DNA of 64,000 bases. It comes from Larix kaempferi (taxonomy: Eukaryota > Streptophyta > Pinopsida > Pinales > Pinaceae). This document shows, one piece after another, positions 1-11,945 of the stretch. The stretch is taken from contig BSBM01000486.1 of the NCBI GenBank assembly GCA_027924585.1, forward strand, positions 41,403,501 through 41,467,500, read 5' to 3'. Both the position numbers and the translations under genes were made by a program. Every line of letters begins with the position of its first letter. Position 1 is the first letter of the stretch. The notes under the pieces were generated by a model. The model did not search any database and was not told where the DNA came from. It saw only the letters and a program-made list of their open reading frames with translations.

Positions 1-751
1 TCAATTTTATCCAAGTATGGAATAAATTTATAAAATGTTAGAAGAAAACTTTGTAATGAGATGGAACTAGAGTTACAAGAAAACTTTGTACTAAAGATGG
101 AATTAGATGTTATAAAAAAACGTTATAATAAAGCTAACAAGTAAGTCGTATCGTCTGTCCCACTTTGCTGAAGACTTCATAGCTTCTATCTCAAGGATAG
201 AATTAGATGCCAGAGGAAAGCATTACAATGGGCCAACTATGAACATTTTATTGAAAAGCAAACCGTATCTGTCCCACTTTGCTGTAAAATTGAGAGGCAT
301 AACATGAATTGAGAAGGGAAGATAAATTTTTTGTATATCACTAACTGATTTCCTTTTGACGTTTGTAAGCACGGTCGATTGAGCAGGAGATGATATCATG
401 TATCCCACTTTAAGAGTTTAGAGCTTTTATCTCAAGCGATAGAATTAGATGCCAGAGGAAAACTTTATAATGGTCCAACTATGAACTTTTGTAGGAAAAA
501 AAACCATATCATCTGTCCCACTTTGCTATAAAATTGAGAGGCATAACATGAATTGAGCAGAGGAATTTTGTTTATCACTAGTTGGTCAACTTTGCTTTGA
601 AGTTTGTAAGCACGGTTGATTTAGCAAGGGAAGATAATTTTTTGTTTATCAGTAGCTGATCAACTTTGCTCTGGAAGTTTGTAAGCACAGTCTCAATCGA
701 GTGAAGCAATCGGAGCTTCTGTAAAGGTCAGTTGAGAAAACTTCCCCTTAG
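1..751. repeat. Imperfect ~241-bp direct repeats upstream of the membrane-protein gene
   Basis: The block beginning AATTAGATGCCAGAGGAAA occurs at about 201 and again at about 443. It is followed both times by a 'CCAACTATGAAC', a 'GTCCCACTTTGCT', a 'GAGAGGCATAACATGAATTGAG' type segment and then GTTTGTAAGCACGG (361 and 602), a period of about 241 bp. A shorter third partial copy ends with GTTTGTAAGCAC at 677. Diverged pieces of the same unit can be followed back to about position 60. No coding frame is supported. The array ends about 50 bp before the start codon at 752, so it occupies the likely promoter or 5' untranslated region. Confidence 0.8.
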
Positions 752-2506
752 ATGGTATTCGTTTTTAAAATGGATGTATTGAAAGATTGGCGAGGAAGCA
801 TATATATGATGATACAGTTGTTAATGATAAAATTGGCTGTTTCGTTGGTATGGTTAGCTGCTATTACTTTAGCACAGCTCGAATTAAGTGATACTGTTAC
901 AGGTTCGGTGAATTTAACCGATGTGGGAATTGCCTGCTTAGGCAATCTCGCACTTTTTATTGCAAGCTTGTTAAGAGGAAGACTTTACTTGGAAATGGGC
1001 GTCAGAGATGTCATGGCCATCCTAACAGGTCCCAAAGTCAAGGACTTAAATAGTTTTGGACTGACCACACGTGAATTTAGACAAGCTTCTGTTATAATGT
1101 TGTCAATGGATACGTCCAATTCTTCCCTTAAGCAATTCATGAAATATATAGACAATGCCCATGATGTGCCCTCCGTCATGTTGCAATGTATTTCTTTAAA
1201 AGATGCATTAAGATCTGCAACAGTCCAAATCCCATTCGAATCTGCAGCTCTCATTGCAGATATTTATCTATGCAGCACCTCTGGATGCAACTGTAATTGC
1301 GTTGTATTCTGGACAATGAAAGGTATCTCAGACATGCTTGCTGGGAGGATGCCTGGAACACTAAAACAACTGTCTGATTCCCTGTGCCTTCTGCCATCTC
1401 TGAAGTGCAAGAGAAATGGCTGCCATGGGTGCAACCAGAACACGTTGCATGTGCAGAATAATTCCAACGAGGAATTCCCTGCAGTCTGTGAAGTGCTTGA
1501 TTTTGAATTTAGGCCACCCATACAAGAAAACCCTATTTGCATCTGCATTCCAATGTGTCCTCCATCCAACGATGACTGGACAAACCTGCTGATGAGATCT
1601 TTTAAGTCTAAAGACCAGGAAGGCAGAGGAGCCATAGTCATGGTTTCGGATGCCCTGGAAAGCTACTTGAATCAGAGCAGAGGAGGTAGAATGGAAGAAA
1701 TATTCTACAGAACTACCTCTTTAATAGTGCCCAGGCTTGCAGAAGTATTAATCAACCTTTTACTAACTGGTTGGTTAAGAGTTGATGGCTTCTCTAGTGC
1801 TCTGTTAGCTAGAAAGGCAATAAGCCATTACATTGTGGACAGTAAAGGAAATGGATTTGCTGCCAATGTGTTTCTAACCAGTGCTGTGGTCAAGTGTAAT
1901 GCCAATAACACCAGTGTTTGCCAAGTGTTGAGGTTCAGAGGTGGTACTCTTCTAAGCCTCAGAACCTTATCATTTATAGTGGGTTTTATCAACTCGATTT
2001 GCTCTATCACTTGGGTTGTGCTTGTTGCATTAGAAACAAGCGTTGGAAAATGGTTTAAAATACACTCCATGCCACCCTCTAAACCTAGAGTTGTTGTGAT
2101 AATGACAGTTATTTGTATTGGCTTGGGCATGGATTGTTTCGAAATGGTTTCCAAGAAAATTAGAGGGAGAAAAAAGCTTATGCTTAGGGCAATGATAGTT
2201 TTGGAGATCGGGTGCATTGTAACAGGCAGCGCAATTGTAGGAGCTTTGGGTACAAAGGGCTTTGGGAGATGGGTATATAGTGCTTTGCAAGGCCTAGTTT
2301 GGGTGAAATGGGGAATTGGCTGTTATATGCTGGGAGAGTATTCGCCCGAATATGTTCACAGACCTTCCAGGACAACCATGAAGAATAGCGGCCATGAAGC
2401 CATGGCATACTCTTCAGCCAGGTGGATTGACAATGGAATTCTGGTGTATTCTTCTGCATTTTTGTTCAATGCTGTCTTGTCAACAGTTCGGGGCATGTGG
2501 GGCTAG
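752..2506 (+). CDS. Multi-pass membrane protein of unknown family (584 aa)
   Basis: A single uninterrupted frame of 584 codons, by far the longest in the window outside transposons. I do not recognise the family. Hydrophobic segments are visible at about residues 17-41, 57-73, 326-340, 402-428, 446-464, 479-499, 508-527 and 562-577, so an integral membrane protein is likely. Between the first pair and the rest lies a soluble region of about 250 residues with Cys clusters: near 174-183 (CSTSGCNCNC), 212-227 (C-X6-C-X4-C-X2-C) and 263-269 (CICIPMC). These could bind metal or form disulphides. The start at 752 is the first Met; a second Met at residue 7 is equally possible. No intron is needed. 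The final ~22 residues (from about residue 562) lie in a DNA segment repeated twice more downstream, so the present stop may be a recent end. Function cannot be assigned; expression and homologues would show whether it is a live gene. Confidence 0.7.
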   Translation: MVFVFKMDVLKDWRGSIYMMIQLLMIKLAVSLVWLAAITLAQLELSDTVTGSVNLTDVGIACLGNLALFIASLLRGRLYLEMGVRDVMAILTGPKVKDLNSFGLTTREFRQASVIMLSMDTSNSSLKQFMKYIDNAHDVPSVMLQCISLKDALRSATVQIPFESAALIADIYLCSTSGCNCNCVVFWTMKGISDMLAGRMPGTLKQLSDSLCLLPSLKCKRNGCHGCNQNTLHVQNNSNEEFPAVCEVLDFEFRPPIQENPICICIPMCPPSNDDWTNLLMRSFKSKDQEGRGAIVMVSDALESYLNQSRGGRMEEIFYRTTSLIVPRLAEVLINLLLTGWLRVDGFSSALLARKAISHYIVDSKGNGFAANVFLTSAVVKCNANNTSVCQVLRFRGGTLLSLRTLSFIVGFINSICSITWVVLVALETSVGKWFKIHSMPPSKPRVVVIMTVICIGLGMDCFEMVSKKIRGRKKLMLRAMIVLEIGCIVTGSAIVGALGTKGFGRWVYSALQGLVWVKWGIGCYMLGEYSPEYVHRPSRTTMKNSGHEAMAYSSARWIDNGILVYSSAFLFNAVLSTVRGMWG

Positions 2507-2815
2507 TGTCCATAAAAGGATGAAGGATGAAGTCTGTGAGATCTTTCTGGTGTACTTTTCTGCATTCTTGTTCAATGCTGTCTTAGCTGCAATTTGGGGC
2601 ATGTGGGAGTAATGTCCATGGAAAGATAGACGATGAAATCTGTCAGGTCATTTCTACCCTGTTGTGAGTTTCTCTTTTCTTAATTTAATGCTGTGAGATC
2701 TTTTTTATTTACTCTTTTGCAATCTTGTTCAATGTTGTCTCAGCCGTAGTTTGGGGCATATGAGAGTCATGTCCATGGAAGGATAGATAATGAAGTTTGT
2801 CAGATCTTCTATACA
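2441..2815 (+). repeat. Three imperfect tandem copies of the gene's 3' end
   Basis: The segment starting CTGGTGTATTCTTCTGCATT at 2441, which encodes the last ~22 residues and the stop of the upstream gene, recurs at 2547 (period 106) and in a more diverged form from about 2705 after a ~50-bp insertion. Each copy contains TTGTTCAATG(C/T)TGTCT, then GGGGCAT(G/A)TG, then GTCCATxxAAxGAT and ends near GTCAGATCTT or GTGAGATCTT. The second copy keeps an open frame of about 22 residues similar to the protein C-terminus (LFNAVL and GMW shared), so a change in the first stop codon would lengthen the protein by one unit. Confidence 0.8.
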
Positions 2816-4269
2816 GGATCTATACCCTGTAGTAGGCTGTTTTTTTATGTAGGTAATGCTTTAATTCGGTACAAATACCCAGTTTAACACAGGGAAGGGA
2901 CATTTGAATCTTGCACCTCTTCCATACAAGAGCAAATACTTTACTAATTAGTTTAGTAATCTCCAATATAGCACTTCTATCCCACTAGCAACTAGAAGAA
3001 TGATAAACTAATGATAGTGCAGAGTACCGTGCCAAGGACATCCATATCTATAAGAGGTTTCCAAGTTCAGAAATAAGTCTCCATACTTATTATGCATCCT
3101 AGTGGAGATTAGTATAATCAGTGAACTGCCTACAGCAGCTTTGAATAGATTATACTTGTTGGGCAATCTTGTCATATTTAACTTAATTGTACCAAGGCAA
3201 TTTTTTAATAACAGTAATTCCCATTTCATTTTTTTTACTAAATCTATCCTACTTTTATTTTTCTTTTAAGCTTCATATAAAATTGCCTTACACTGTACTT
3301 GTCAATTTACATTCTTAACAAACTTTTTTTGGACTTTTTTAGCTTGGAAAATAGGAATTTAATTTGTGTACAACCACCTATAAACTTAAGAAAAGATGGT
3401 ACTTCATGTTGGCTTTTAAATCATCAGAGATTCTGAAACCAAAAAGCAAGATTGGTAAACCTTACCTATCTATAGTACCTTCCATGTTATCCATGGCTTG
3501 ACCTACAGGTGGAGACCTTAATACACAATTGCAAAACTTATAATGCTAGTCTTACTATCTAATATTCTGAAGCTTAATCTCATAAACAACATAATTTTCA
3601 TGCAGCCTACGGCTGACGTTTATATGGCACCAGTTGTCCACTGAGTTGATGGCAAAGTTCTAGTTCTCTTGAGGATTCTTCAAAAGGAGATGAGCATAAT
3701 CTATAAGGTTTCTTCATCTTAATTAATTTATGTTCAATTTTGTTGAGCACAATTTGAAATGCCCCAAAACGAAAATAAATCCAACATACAATTGACCATT
3801 TCAAGAGCGATGTCCATGACAAGATGTTGCTTAATAAAATGAAATTAGAAGCATTGATGTTGATTTGAATGAAGCTTCTAAGATACTTGAATGCAATGAC
3901 TTACGAAGGAGAATGTACTAATAAAAAAGACAGAAGTAAAATAAGACTTTAGAGATGTTTACGGGGCAAAATATCCTTGGCTAAAATGTGTACTACTCTC
4001 ATGAATTGTGAATGGTGTGAGACTTATATGGCAAATATAATTCAACATGATATTATTCAAAATCAGATTCTCGCATGTTATTCTAGGAAAATGGCTCAGT
4101 AGAAATGAAAAACAAAAGCAAAATCAATGTCAAAACATATAATTTAAATCGTTAATGCTAATTAAGAGAGAGTCATCACAACTATGAACTTTGTTTATTT
4201 CATAACACAACACCACATTTATCTATTTGATAATTATGTTGTGGGATATTTATGTCCATTTATTTCAAT
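2816..4269. other. No feature recognised
   Basis: AT-rich non-coding sequence. The short open frames at 3008-3229 and 3607-3822 (minus) have no recognisable motif and resemble chance frames. No RNA gene or repeat structure was seen. Confidence 0.5.
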
Positions 4270-4955
4270 ATATGAATCTCTTTTTTTTCTAGCAGAAAAA
4301 TACATACTCTTGATATTCAAAAAAAACTGAATCAAATAGTATAAAGGTTTGATTCTGTACCAAATACAGTCTCATAAACAGGATATACCTTTGTCTTTCC
4401 TTTTACATATCAAATGAGATAATCAGAACTGGCTGCCAATCTTCGAGAAAAGACTACATCCTAGCAGAAAACATAAGATTATGTTTAGTAATAAAAAATT
4501 CTTACAGAACCCTGTTCCATGGTCTGCAAGTCTGGATGTCCTCCCAAAAAATACCCCCCTCCTCTCTTTCGTATGCTGTTTTGGATAGTGAATCAGACAT
4601 TGAGTTGTTATGTCGATATATATGATCGAAAGAGATATTGCTGAAAAGCTGAATTCCTCCATAATCCTACTACACCATTGATGAAGGAGTATGACATTCA
4701 AATTGTATTCCCCTTGAGCCCATTTTATGGTGACTCGAGAGTCCTCAAAGACATCAATCTCCCGGAAACCAAAAGAGTTTGAAACTTTTAATACACACCA
4801 GAGGGCTAGTAATTCTGATTTCATATGTGTGCCTTTGCCACAGTTCATCCTTAGATTGATGTGATGTTCTTTGCTGAAATAAATAACTCCTCCTGCAACA
4901 CATAAACCATTGATAACAGCTCCGTAAAAAAAAAAACAAATCTATAGAAATTATG
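4270..4955 (-). pseudogene. LINE 3' fragment with RNase H domain
   Basis: Reading the minus strand from about 4950, a frame shows an RNase H start in which F-D-G-A has become F-Y-G-A, followed by GGVIYF, the KSELLALWCVL segment (E of the active site) and a DSRVTIKW segment (second Asp). This is the RNase H module at the C-terminus of ORF2 in plant LINEs. The frame continues to about 4600 and then degrades. On the minus strand the sequence ends near 4297-4270 with TTTCTGCTAGAAAAAAAA, like the T-run/loop/A-run ends of other LINE copies here. No reverse transcriptase part is present, so the copy is strongly 5'-truncated. Confidence 0.7.
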
Positions 4956-5216
4956 ATAAAAAGAAGGAAGCTTTTTGGGTTTTATCTCATTGCCATGCCT
5001 TTAAATGTGTTAATTATGCCCAAAATGTAAAGTACTCATCATACATAAATTGTATGCCAACAAATGAAATGCAAATGCATTTCATTTTGTTGCTTATGAG
5101 TGTCCCAGAGAGATACGATTGAAAAAGATTTTACAAAGTGTTTTTATCTCTTTTATATCAGATGAAGGTACTAATCTTAGCCTAGAAAAACATCTTCTTG
5201 TTTATGTTATGATTGA
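4956..5216. other. No feature recognised
   Basis: AT-rich sequence between the LINE remnant and an unassigned coding remnant; nothing recognisable. Confidence 0.4.
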
Positions 5217-5516
5217 AATTGCATTTATGATGCAGTTCAAGGGCTAAAAGTCGACAGGGGTATTCCAAAAAGAATATTAGTAGTAGTTTCTACTGATAAA
5301 GCTTCAGCTTCTAGGGTTGAAAACGAAAATGAATTTATAATTTTTTTTAAAAGGAATGTGACAAATTCATATGTTCATTGCATTGATCATCAAGAAGCCG
5401 GGTCAAAGTTAGATGCTGGGAAATGTATCTCTAAGTTATTGTTTGTTAACAAGTTTTTACATGAAACTATATTATTGGGTGTAACATTCAAAGAGCTTGT
5501 TGCACTACAAAAATGA
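5217..5516 (+). pseudogene. Open coding-like remnant, family not recognised
   Basis: After the stop codon at 5214, the frame starting at 5217 stays open for 99 codons to TGA at 5514, in AT-rich DNA where stops are frequent. The peptide is mixed in composition (for example GIPKRILVVVSTDKASASR and AGKCISKLLFVNKFLHET) rather than low-complexity. There is no suitable start Met, so it is probably an internal piece of a decayed gene or transposon. I do not recognise the domain. It ends just before a 56-bp tandem duplication. Confidence 0.35.
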
Positions 5517-5549
5517 TAGAGCTCAAAACTCCGAATGCACTCAAATTCA

Positions 5550-5661
5550 TTGACTCCAATGTTTAGCTAGGGGCAAGTTGTTGAAATACATGTAGGATTG
5601 ATGCTTTGACTCCAATGTTTAGCTAGGGGCAAGTTGTTGAAATACGTGTAGAATTGATGCT
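5550..5661 (+). repeat. 56-bp tandem duplication
   Basis: The unit beginning TTGACTCCAATGTTTAGCTA occurs at 5550 and 5606. The two copies differ at only about two positions (ACATGTAGG versus ACGTGTAGA), so the duplication is recent. Confidence 0.9.
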
Positions 5662-5956
5662 TTCTATATTAGGCTTACAGAAAAAAGAAAAGAAAGATTC
5701 ATTATATCATGACGTAATGATTTGTGAGTTACTCCATGGTTAGGGTAAAGTCTTTGGTCTTATAGGGGAGAGGTGCAAAGTTAAAATCTCTCTAATCATA
5801 TTAAAAGAGAAAAAATCAACTCTTTTGAAACATCTATTGATGTTACTTAAGGGTGAAAAATGATGTCAAAATGTAATCCCCCACATTAAATATGAGTGCT
5901 TTACATTGCAATTCCAAATACTCATGGTGATAATGTTAATGAACGAAAGCCTTGCA

Positions 5957-6230
5957 TTGATTATTCATCATAATGGTAAACATCTTACAACGGAACATGT
6001 TCAAAATGTTATAGACGGTTTGAATGCATTTTTTCTCAATCTAGTTTTCTTTAATTAAAATATTATATTTAGCACTTGTTATTATTCACATCATGTTATT
6101 GCTGTTGAAAACAATTCAGCTGGTAGGTTTGAAACACATTTTCCACATTTGCAAGATACTTTATATGGTAACGGTGTCAGCACATTTAATATTAAAGTTT
6201 GTAAAATAAAACTCCATTAGTTTAATGAAA
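5957..6230 (+). pseudogene. Two short coding-like remnants, family not recognised
   Basis: Two neighbouring segments read as plausible protein. From 5957 to about 6055 the frame gives a peptide including HHNGKHLTTEHVQNVIDGLN. From about 6084 to 6220 another frame gives one including HHVIAVENNSAGRFETHFPH. Both look like real protein by composition but I cannot name them. They may belong with the 5217-5516 remnant as parts of one broken element. Confidence 0.3.
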
Positions 6231-9200
6231 CTCCATTTATGTTGTGAAGGGCTTCATATGAACGAGGTTTGGAGGTTTTTATGGTTGTTGCATTAAGAGA
6301 AACAAGGTGCATTTTACATCTTAGTATTGATGTCTAAAGTAATATTAAATTTAATGTTGGTTAAATAATAATTATTTATAGATATTTATATAAATATCAA
6401 GTACACTATAATAATCAAATCATATCAATTATTGGAAGAAGTAGTATATGTTTTTTAACTTTCTTCCATGTTTTCTCTCAACTCACAATATCCACAATGA
6501 GTTGCATGATACCAACTATCATCATCGTCATTGTCATATATATATAAACACATTAGCTAGAACAATAGCTTAGGATTTTTTAAGCACCTAAAGATTTACA
6601 GCTCAATTTCTTTCTATTCTTTTAGGTGCTCAATAGATCTAAAGTTAAGATGGATTTTGTAGCATCCCCATCCATCATTCCTACTATAGGAGAGGGTAGT
6701 TATGAATTATATGTTTCAAAATCTCACCCCATGGAGCCATTATTTGAATTCAAAATTAAGCCTCCCATGAGAAACATAAACTAAGAGATGCATTTTCAAG
6801 TGCATGAATATAAAACATAGCAGAATTAAGAAACTATATTTCACACACACAACATGCATAGCCTATCATATTTATAACAACTAAATATAATCATTGCATA
6901 AACATAGACACAAAGAATATTTATCTTTTAACAAAAGAACATCCAAGCAAATGACTATGTCAGAGCAATTTTCCACCCAATTGTAGATATCAGTTGTTGA
7001 TACTACCCCAAGTCAAGCTATGAGGCCACCAAGGCAAAGGAAACACCTATAGAATCCTCTCTCAACCGAAAACCCATTTTGTCTCATGATTAGCCATTTT
7101 GCTCACCATTGAGCACCACAAGCATCTCATTCAGCCATCCCATATATGGAACTCTTTTCCACTGCCCCGCACAACATAAGGAAGGACTCTTTCTCTTCTC
7201 AATAGTCCTTCAGAGTACCCAACCCTTACAATGCTCTTCACTGTGTGCAGAAAGAGTCCAGCGTGGTGTATGCTTTTAAGGAACCTCCTGTAATCATCAA
7301 TTCATGGATTCTCAAGCATCCTAGAGCAGCAAATAAGTTGTGGAAAAATATTCCTATCTTTCCCAACCTCTATGCTCATATACAACCATCCTCTTTCCTC
7401 TAATGTCTGTAATTCTCTCTTCACAATGTTAATTTCCGGTTAATTTCACAATCTGTATGGAAAAAAATAGCATTAATGCTATGTAGTGTATGAATTATGC
7501 ATGGAAAATGAGTGATAGACTCCAATGGAGATGAGAGAATTGGTAAAAACACATCTGACATTGCTTCTAACCATAGAAGTAAGGACTCTTACAATTTTCA
7601 TGAATGTATATTCATCACATACTTCCATAACTACATGAAAAGACTTTTCCACGAACCTCACACATGCATTCATTGATTGGAATACTTACATAGATTTTCA
7701 GTCATCGTGGCAAGCCAATCACATGGCCCATATAGAAATATTTACAATATACATGCCTAGCCATTTAGTAGTTGGGCCTTGGCCTTGAGCTCCGCACTAA
7801 AAATCCATACTAGCATATTTACATCATTTTACATAATCTTATTGAATACATTTTGTTACCACCAAAGTTGTGCTAAGTTGGATTTCCAATAAACTGCCGA
7901 AGTATTGAACAATTCTATTGTTCATCATCAAACGTTCAAAAGTCCATGCGAATCATTTCTGGCCCTTTTCAAAAAATTTGCATGTTCATACCCCTCAGGG
8001 AAATTGTAATAAGTTGACGTAGCATGATGAATTTTTGTAACAGACTTGGATTTCCTAGGACTTAGTCATCAAGGAGATACTCCAGAGTGTTTTTTCCTTG
8101 GTAATTATTTGTTGCTTTTCAACGACTTATAATTTTTGAATATTTTTTCACTCACAACTCCATAGCTGAAGTATTCATCTTGGGGGTTAGGCATTAGGAG
8201 GTTATTAAAGTCTAAAATTCTATGTATATTACCATGCCAGTCAATATATTTGAGTCTCATGAACATGCACTAGGTCCCCCTAGGTTTATTTTAATTTGCT
8301 TCTAATAAAAAAAATTCCTATAAAACGAAGAATATTTTAATGTTTTTAATGTAAAAAATCAAAAAGGCATAAAAATGTGGTTACGAGGTGGATTTTTCCA
8401 TGGGGGTGCTCATTTTCTAACTCAAAGCACCCACTATATCCCTAATCCACTTTGAGAATAATTTGAGTGATTATTTATCACTTAAATTAGTTTTCTCGCA
8501 AAAATAGCCACAAAGGTCCAAAAAATAGAAAATATGGTGAAAAATCAAATCCCATCAATCATGGAAACTTGTCCCTGACATGTTTCTGAGGCGGCGAAGG
8601 TGATTGGTATCAAATCTAAGTTAACTCAAAGACCAAATCACATGAGATTGGCATCAATCCACTCAAGGTGAGTTAGCTCCATGTGAGGGGGGTGCACTCC
8701 CTCATGAGAGAGGCATATTAGTTGAGTTGGCAAGTGATTGTTGGTTGGGAGATAATCCCAAGGAGGGAGGGCGCACCTCATGAAAGGTGGCATCCATCCC
8801 AAGGTTTAAACTCAAGCATATCCCATGATTTCCTCATAGAACTCGCCTTCAAACTCCAAGTGAGCAATTCACCCCCCTCCTCTCTTTTGTTATTTAAGCA
8901 GCTCTCTATTGTTAAGGATGGAATGTGGAACCTCTGCCCCTGTCTATAATATCATTGTTGAATATTGTTATGAACAAAAGGATTTGTAGGTCTTACATGG
9001 TGTCTTTGGCTCAAGTTGGATGATCACTGTCTTGTGTTTATGCTGGGGTATCTGTAGAGTTTTTCTTTTCATTTGCTATTTCTTGTCAAATACTAGCCTC
9101 ATGAAGGATTCTGTTTAATTGGCACGAGTGAGTAAAGTTGTTTCTATTACTCACTTAATTAATTTATGTTCAAGATCTAGAATTTGCATGCTTGTTTGCT

Positions 9201-11459
9201 TATATGTATGCTCTTATTTTCTTTAACATGAGTTTTTACTATATTTGATGATTTTTTGGCAAGTGTGAAGGATTCTAGTAGTGCTTCCTTTGGATCAGTG
9301 GGAGATCTTGTTTGTTTCTCTCATTCTCTAGAGTCTTTTTTTAGGAATACATAGTCCCTCTCAACATCACCATTACAACTCCATTTCCTAAGTTCTCTTT
9401 CACTTTCTATCCTTCTAAAGCTATCTTTTTCTCTAGTTATTGGTTATGTGTTGCTTATTCTTTAGATATGCTTATTTAAAATTTTAAATCATTTTCAGAT
9501 CTGATTTATAAATGTTGTATTCCTAGATCTTAAAGTTTTACAAAGTTTTTATCTTTCGCAAGTAGATCTAGCATTGTTTAAGTACTTGTGCTTGTTTTCT
9601 ATATTTCAAGTACTTAATATTTTTATGATTTTAATGCTTTATTTGGCATATTTGTTGCATAATAGGTGGCTGGTTTTACACATTTGACGAATAGGTAAGA
9701 GGAGGTGCTGCCGAAAAATCGAAGATCCAGTCCATCCAAGACCTCCTGGAACAACATACCTCATTCATGTTCCATTTCATAAGCCTTGTAAGCCTTTGGA
9801 TCCGAATTTATAAGGACCAAATGAATCCACCTTTAAATTGTAAAAATTAATAAAAGCGAGTGGGCTACTTAGTGCCCACACTCCATCCCCCTTGGGGGTC
9901 TGCATCATTTTCATGGCATGAAGTTTTTTCTACTTTCTTGTTTTTCTTTTGGATTGGCTAAGATTAATTGCTTCTTTTGTAAATCTAATTAATCATTTAC
10001 GCACATTGCACTAAAGTAGTTAGTTTCATGTCATTCATTTCGCAAATAAATAGTAATGAATCACTACACTTTCCCGAAGTACGATATTACTGAAAGGGCT
10101 TTCCTGAGTAGGTAGTATTCAGAAAAGAGATTCATAGTTTAAAATAATTCGATAGAATTTCAATTTTGTTTAGTGGTTATTTCTTGTAATACGAATCTCG
10201 ACTTTGTTCCCCATATGCTCTTGTCCAATGCGAGCTTTGCGTAACCATCTAGATAATTAGAAAGGGAACCAGGTGGCTAGCTTAATAGGGAAATCCACAA
10301 GTAATTTATCTTTGAGAACTCAGGAGGTCGTGTTGAACAACACTATAGAGTCAAGGGGATACTTTAAGTAGGTTATGCCTTACCTCGTTGGACACTTGGT
10401 GTCGTTGCAATCACACTCAGTTCAAAGGAATAAGTTTGTAGTGGGACAAACAAGAACGAACCCACTAACAACCATCACTTAATAATAAAACTGACCAAGA
10501 AGCATCAACAAAACGTTTACATTTCAGCAGAACCTATCTGAATCCATTAGCACTGGTCTCTTATTCAATCATTTTGCTTAAATCAAATTATGTGTCATTA
10601 TTAATCATCTTGCATGTTGCTAGTTTAAACCGTTGTTGTTGCTCTTTTATTTCAGCAATTTCAAACTCCTAGAATAATTTTCCTTTTTTTTGTAGAGTAA
10701 TCATCCTTAGCGTATTTTATTAGGGACCACCCCCCTTGGCTTCACTAGGAGTTGGCCTAGACGAAGGAGTCAAGTATCAGGTGACAACACTTGACTCAAG
10801 ACTTTCCCCCAAGGTTGCACTCAGTGGCTTGAATATTTCTGCCACGCTAACCTCGAGGTGCGTATCAGGCAGCAACACATTCCAAGGGCCAAAATTGAGG
10901 GTATTATAAATTTACACAAGTAAAGCTATTCACAAACAAGTCAGAAAATATATTGAATTTGTGGCCAACAACACTTATAATTCCTACAAAGAATTTAACA
11001 TTAAAAGGATGACTTTTTTTAATTTAACTAAATATATAAAAAGGATGCTTTTCATTGGCTCCATTGGATGCTCTTATGCATAGTTAATGAAATTTGATAG
11101 GGAAAGAGCAAGTTTAATATATTTGAAGCATAGTTTATAGCTTCATAGTATGTGTATTTTATAAGTTTAATATTTTTGAAGCATAGTTTATAGATGCATA
11201 GTCTGTGTATTTTATAATGGTGTTCATCCACCCAGCTTTATTAATTATTTGTGTTAATAGAGTGCATACTTTTTGTTTTCATTTTTTTAATGCTATTATG
11301 TTTAATTACATAATCAATAAGAGTTTTTAATGTCTACATAAGTAAATAAATTTTCTTATTAGGTTGCTCTTTAAAATTCATAATTTTGTGTTCAAGTCAG
11401 GGATGCCATCTCTCCCTTTAATATAATTTTAGATAATCCCTTTGAAGCAATATTTGCAG
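6231..11459. other. Long non-coding stretch, probably old retroelement DNA
   Basis: No frame above background carries a recognised motif; the small open frames at 7479-7673 and 8722-8949 are not supported. Parts resemble the untranslated regions of plant LTR elements: TGTAGCATCCCCATCC near 6658 looks like an LTR edge, and GGTGCTGCCGAAA near 9705 is common in plant LTR retroelements. Two similar AT-rich lines near 11120-11215 form a short direct repeat (ATAAGTTTAATATxTTTGAAGCATAG). No complete element can be delimited. Confidence 0.4.
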
Positions 11460-11945
11460 TGTTTCATTAACCAAAATTTGAATCACAAATAAGATAGAAT
11501 CCTTAAACTTCGAAAATAAATACAAATACATCCGCAAAAGAATGAACACAATATTATGGAAAGAACCCTTAAGGTAGGTAACGTCCTTAACTATTCCTTA
11601 TGGAAGGAATCAATCCACAAGCTACATGATTACTATACCTATTACATCCAATATACCCTACAAGACATCTCATTCCATAGCTTCTACTTATTTATATGGT
11701 TTATATCCAATCTTCTAGGTGATTTCTAAAGAAGGAACTTTCTAGTAGATGGAACCTTCCAATACTTTCTAGAAAAGGAACATTCTAGTAGGTAGAACCT
11801 TCTAGTAAGCCTTATTACAATTATTTATTTTCAAATTGCATGGACCTTATTTAATAAACATGGCCTCAATACATAACATTATCCCCTTGGGTACCTCCCT
11901 AGGTACCCTATATTATCGTCCCTAGGTACATTACATTCCATCCCC
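11460..11945 (-). repeat. 3' LTR of the short LTR element
   Basis: On the minus strand this is the downstream LTR, preceded by the polypurine tract at 11946-11959. It starts TGTAATGTACCTAGGG and ends near TTAATGAAACA. It aligns along its whole length with 13478-13952 but with many substitutions, so insertion is not recent. Confidence 0.8.

Noticed and set aside
1264-2459. Several minus-strand open frames of 86-129 aa
   Set aside because: Antisense shadows of the 584-codon gene; no motifs.
7479-7673. 64-aa minus-strand open frame
   Set aside because: No recognisable motif or neighbouring gene signals; length is compatible with chance.
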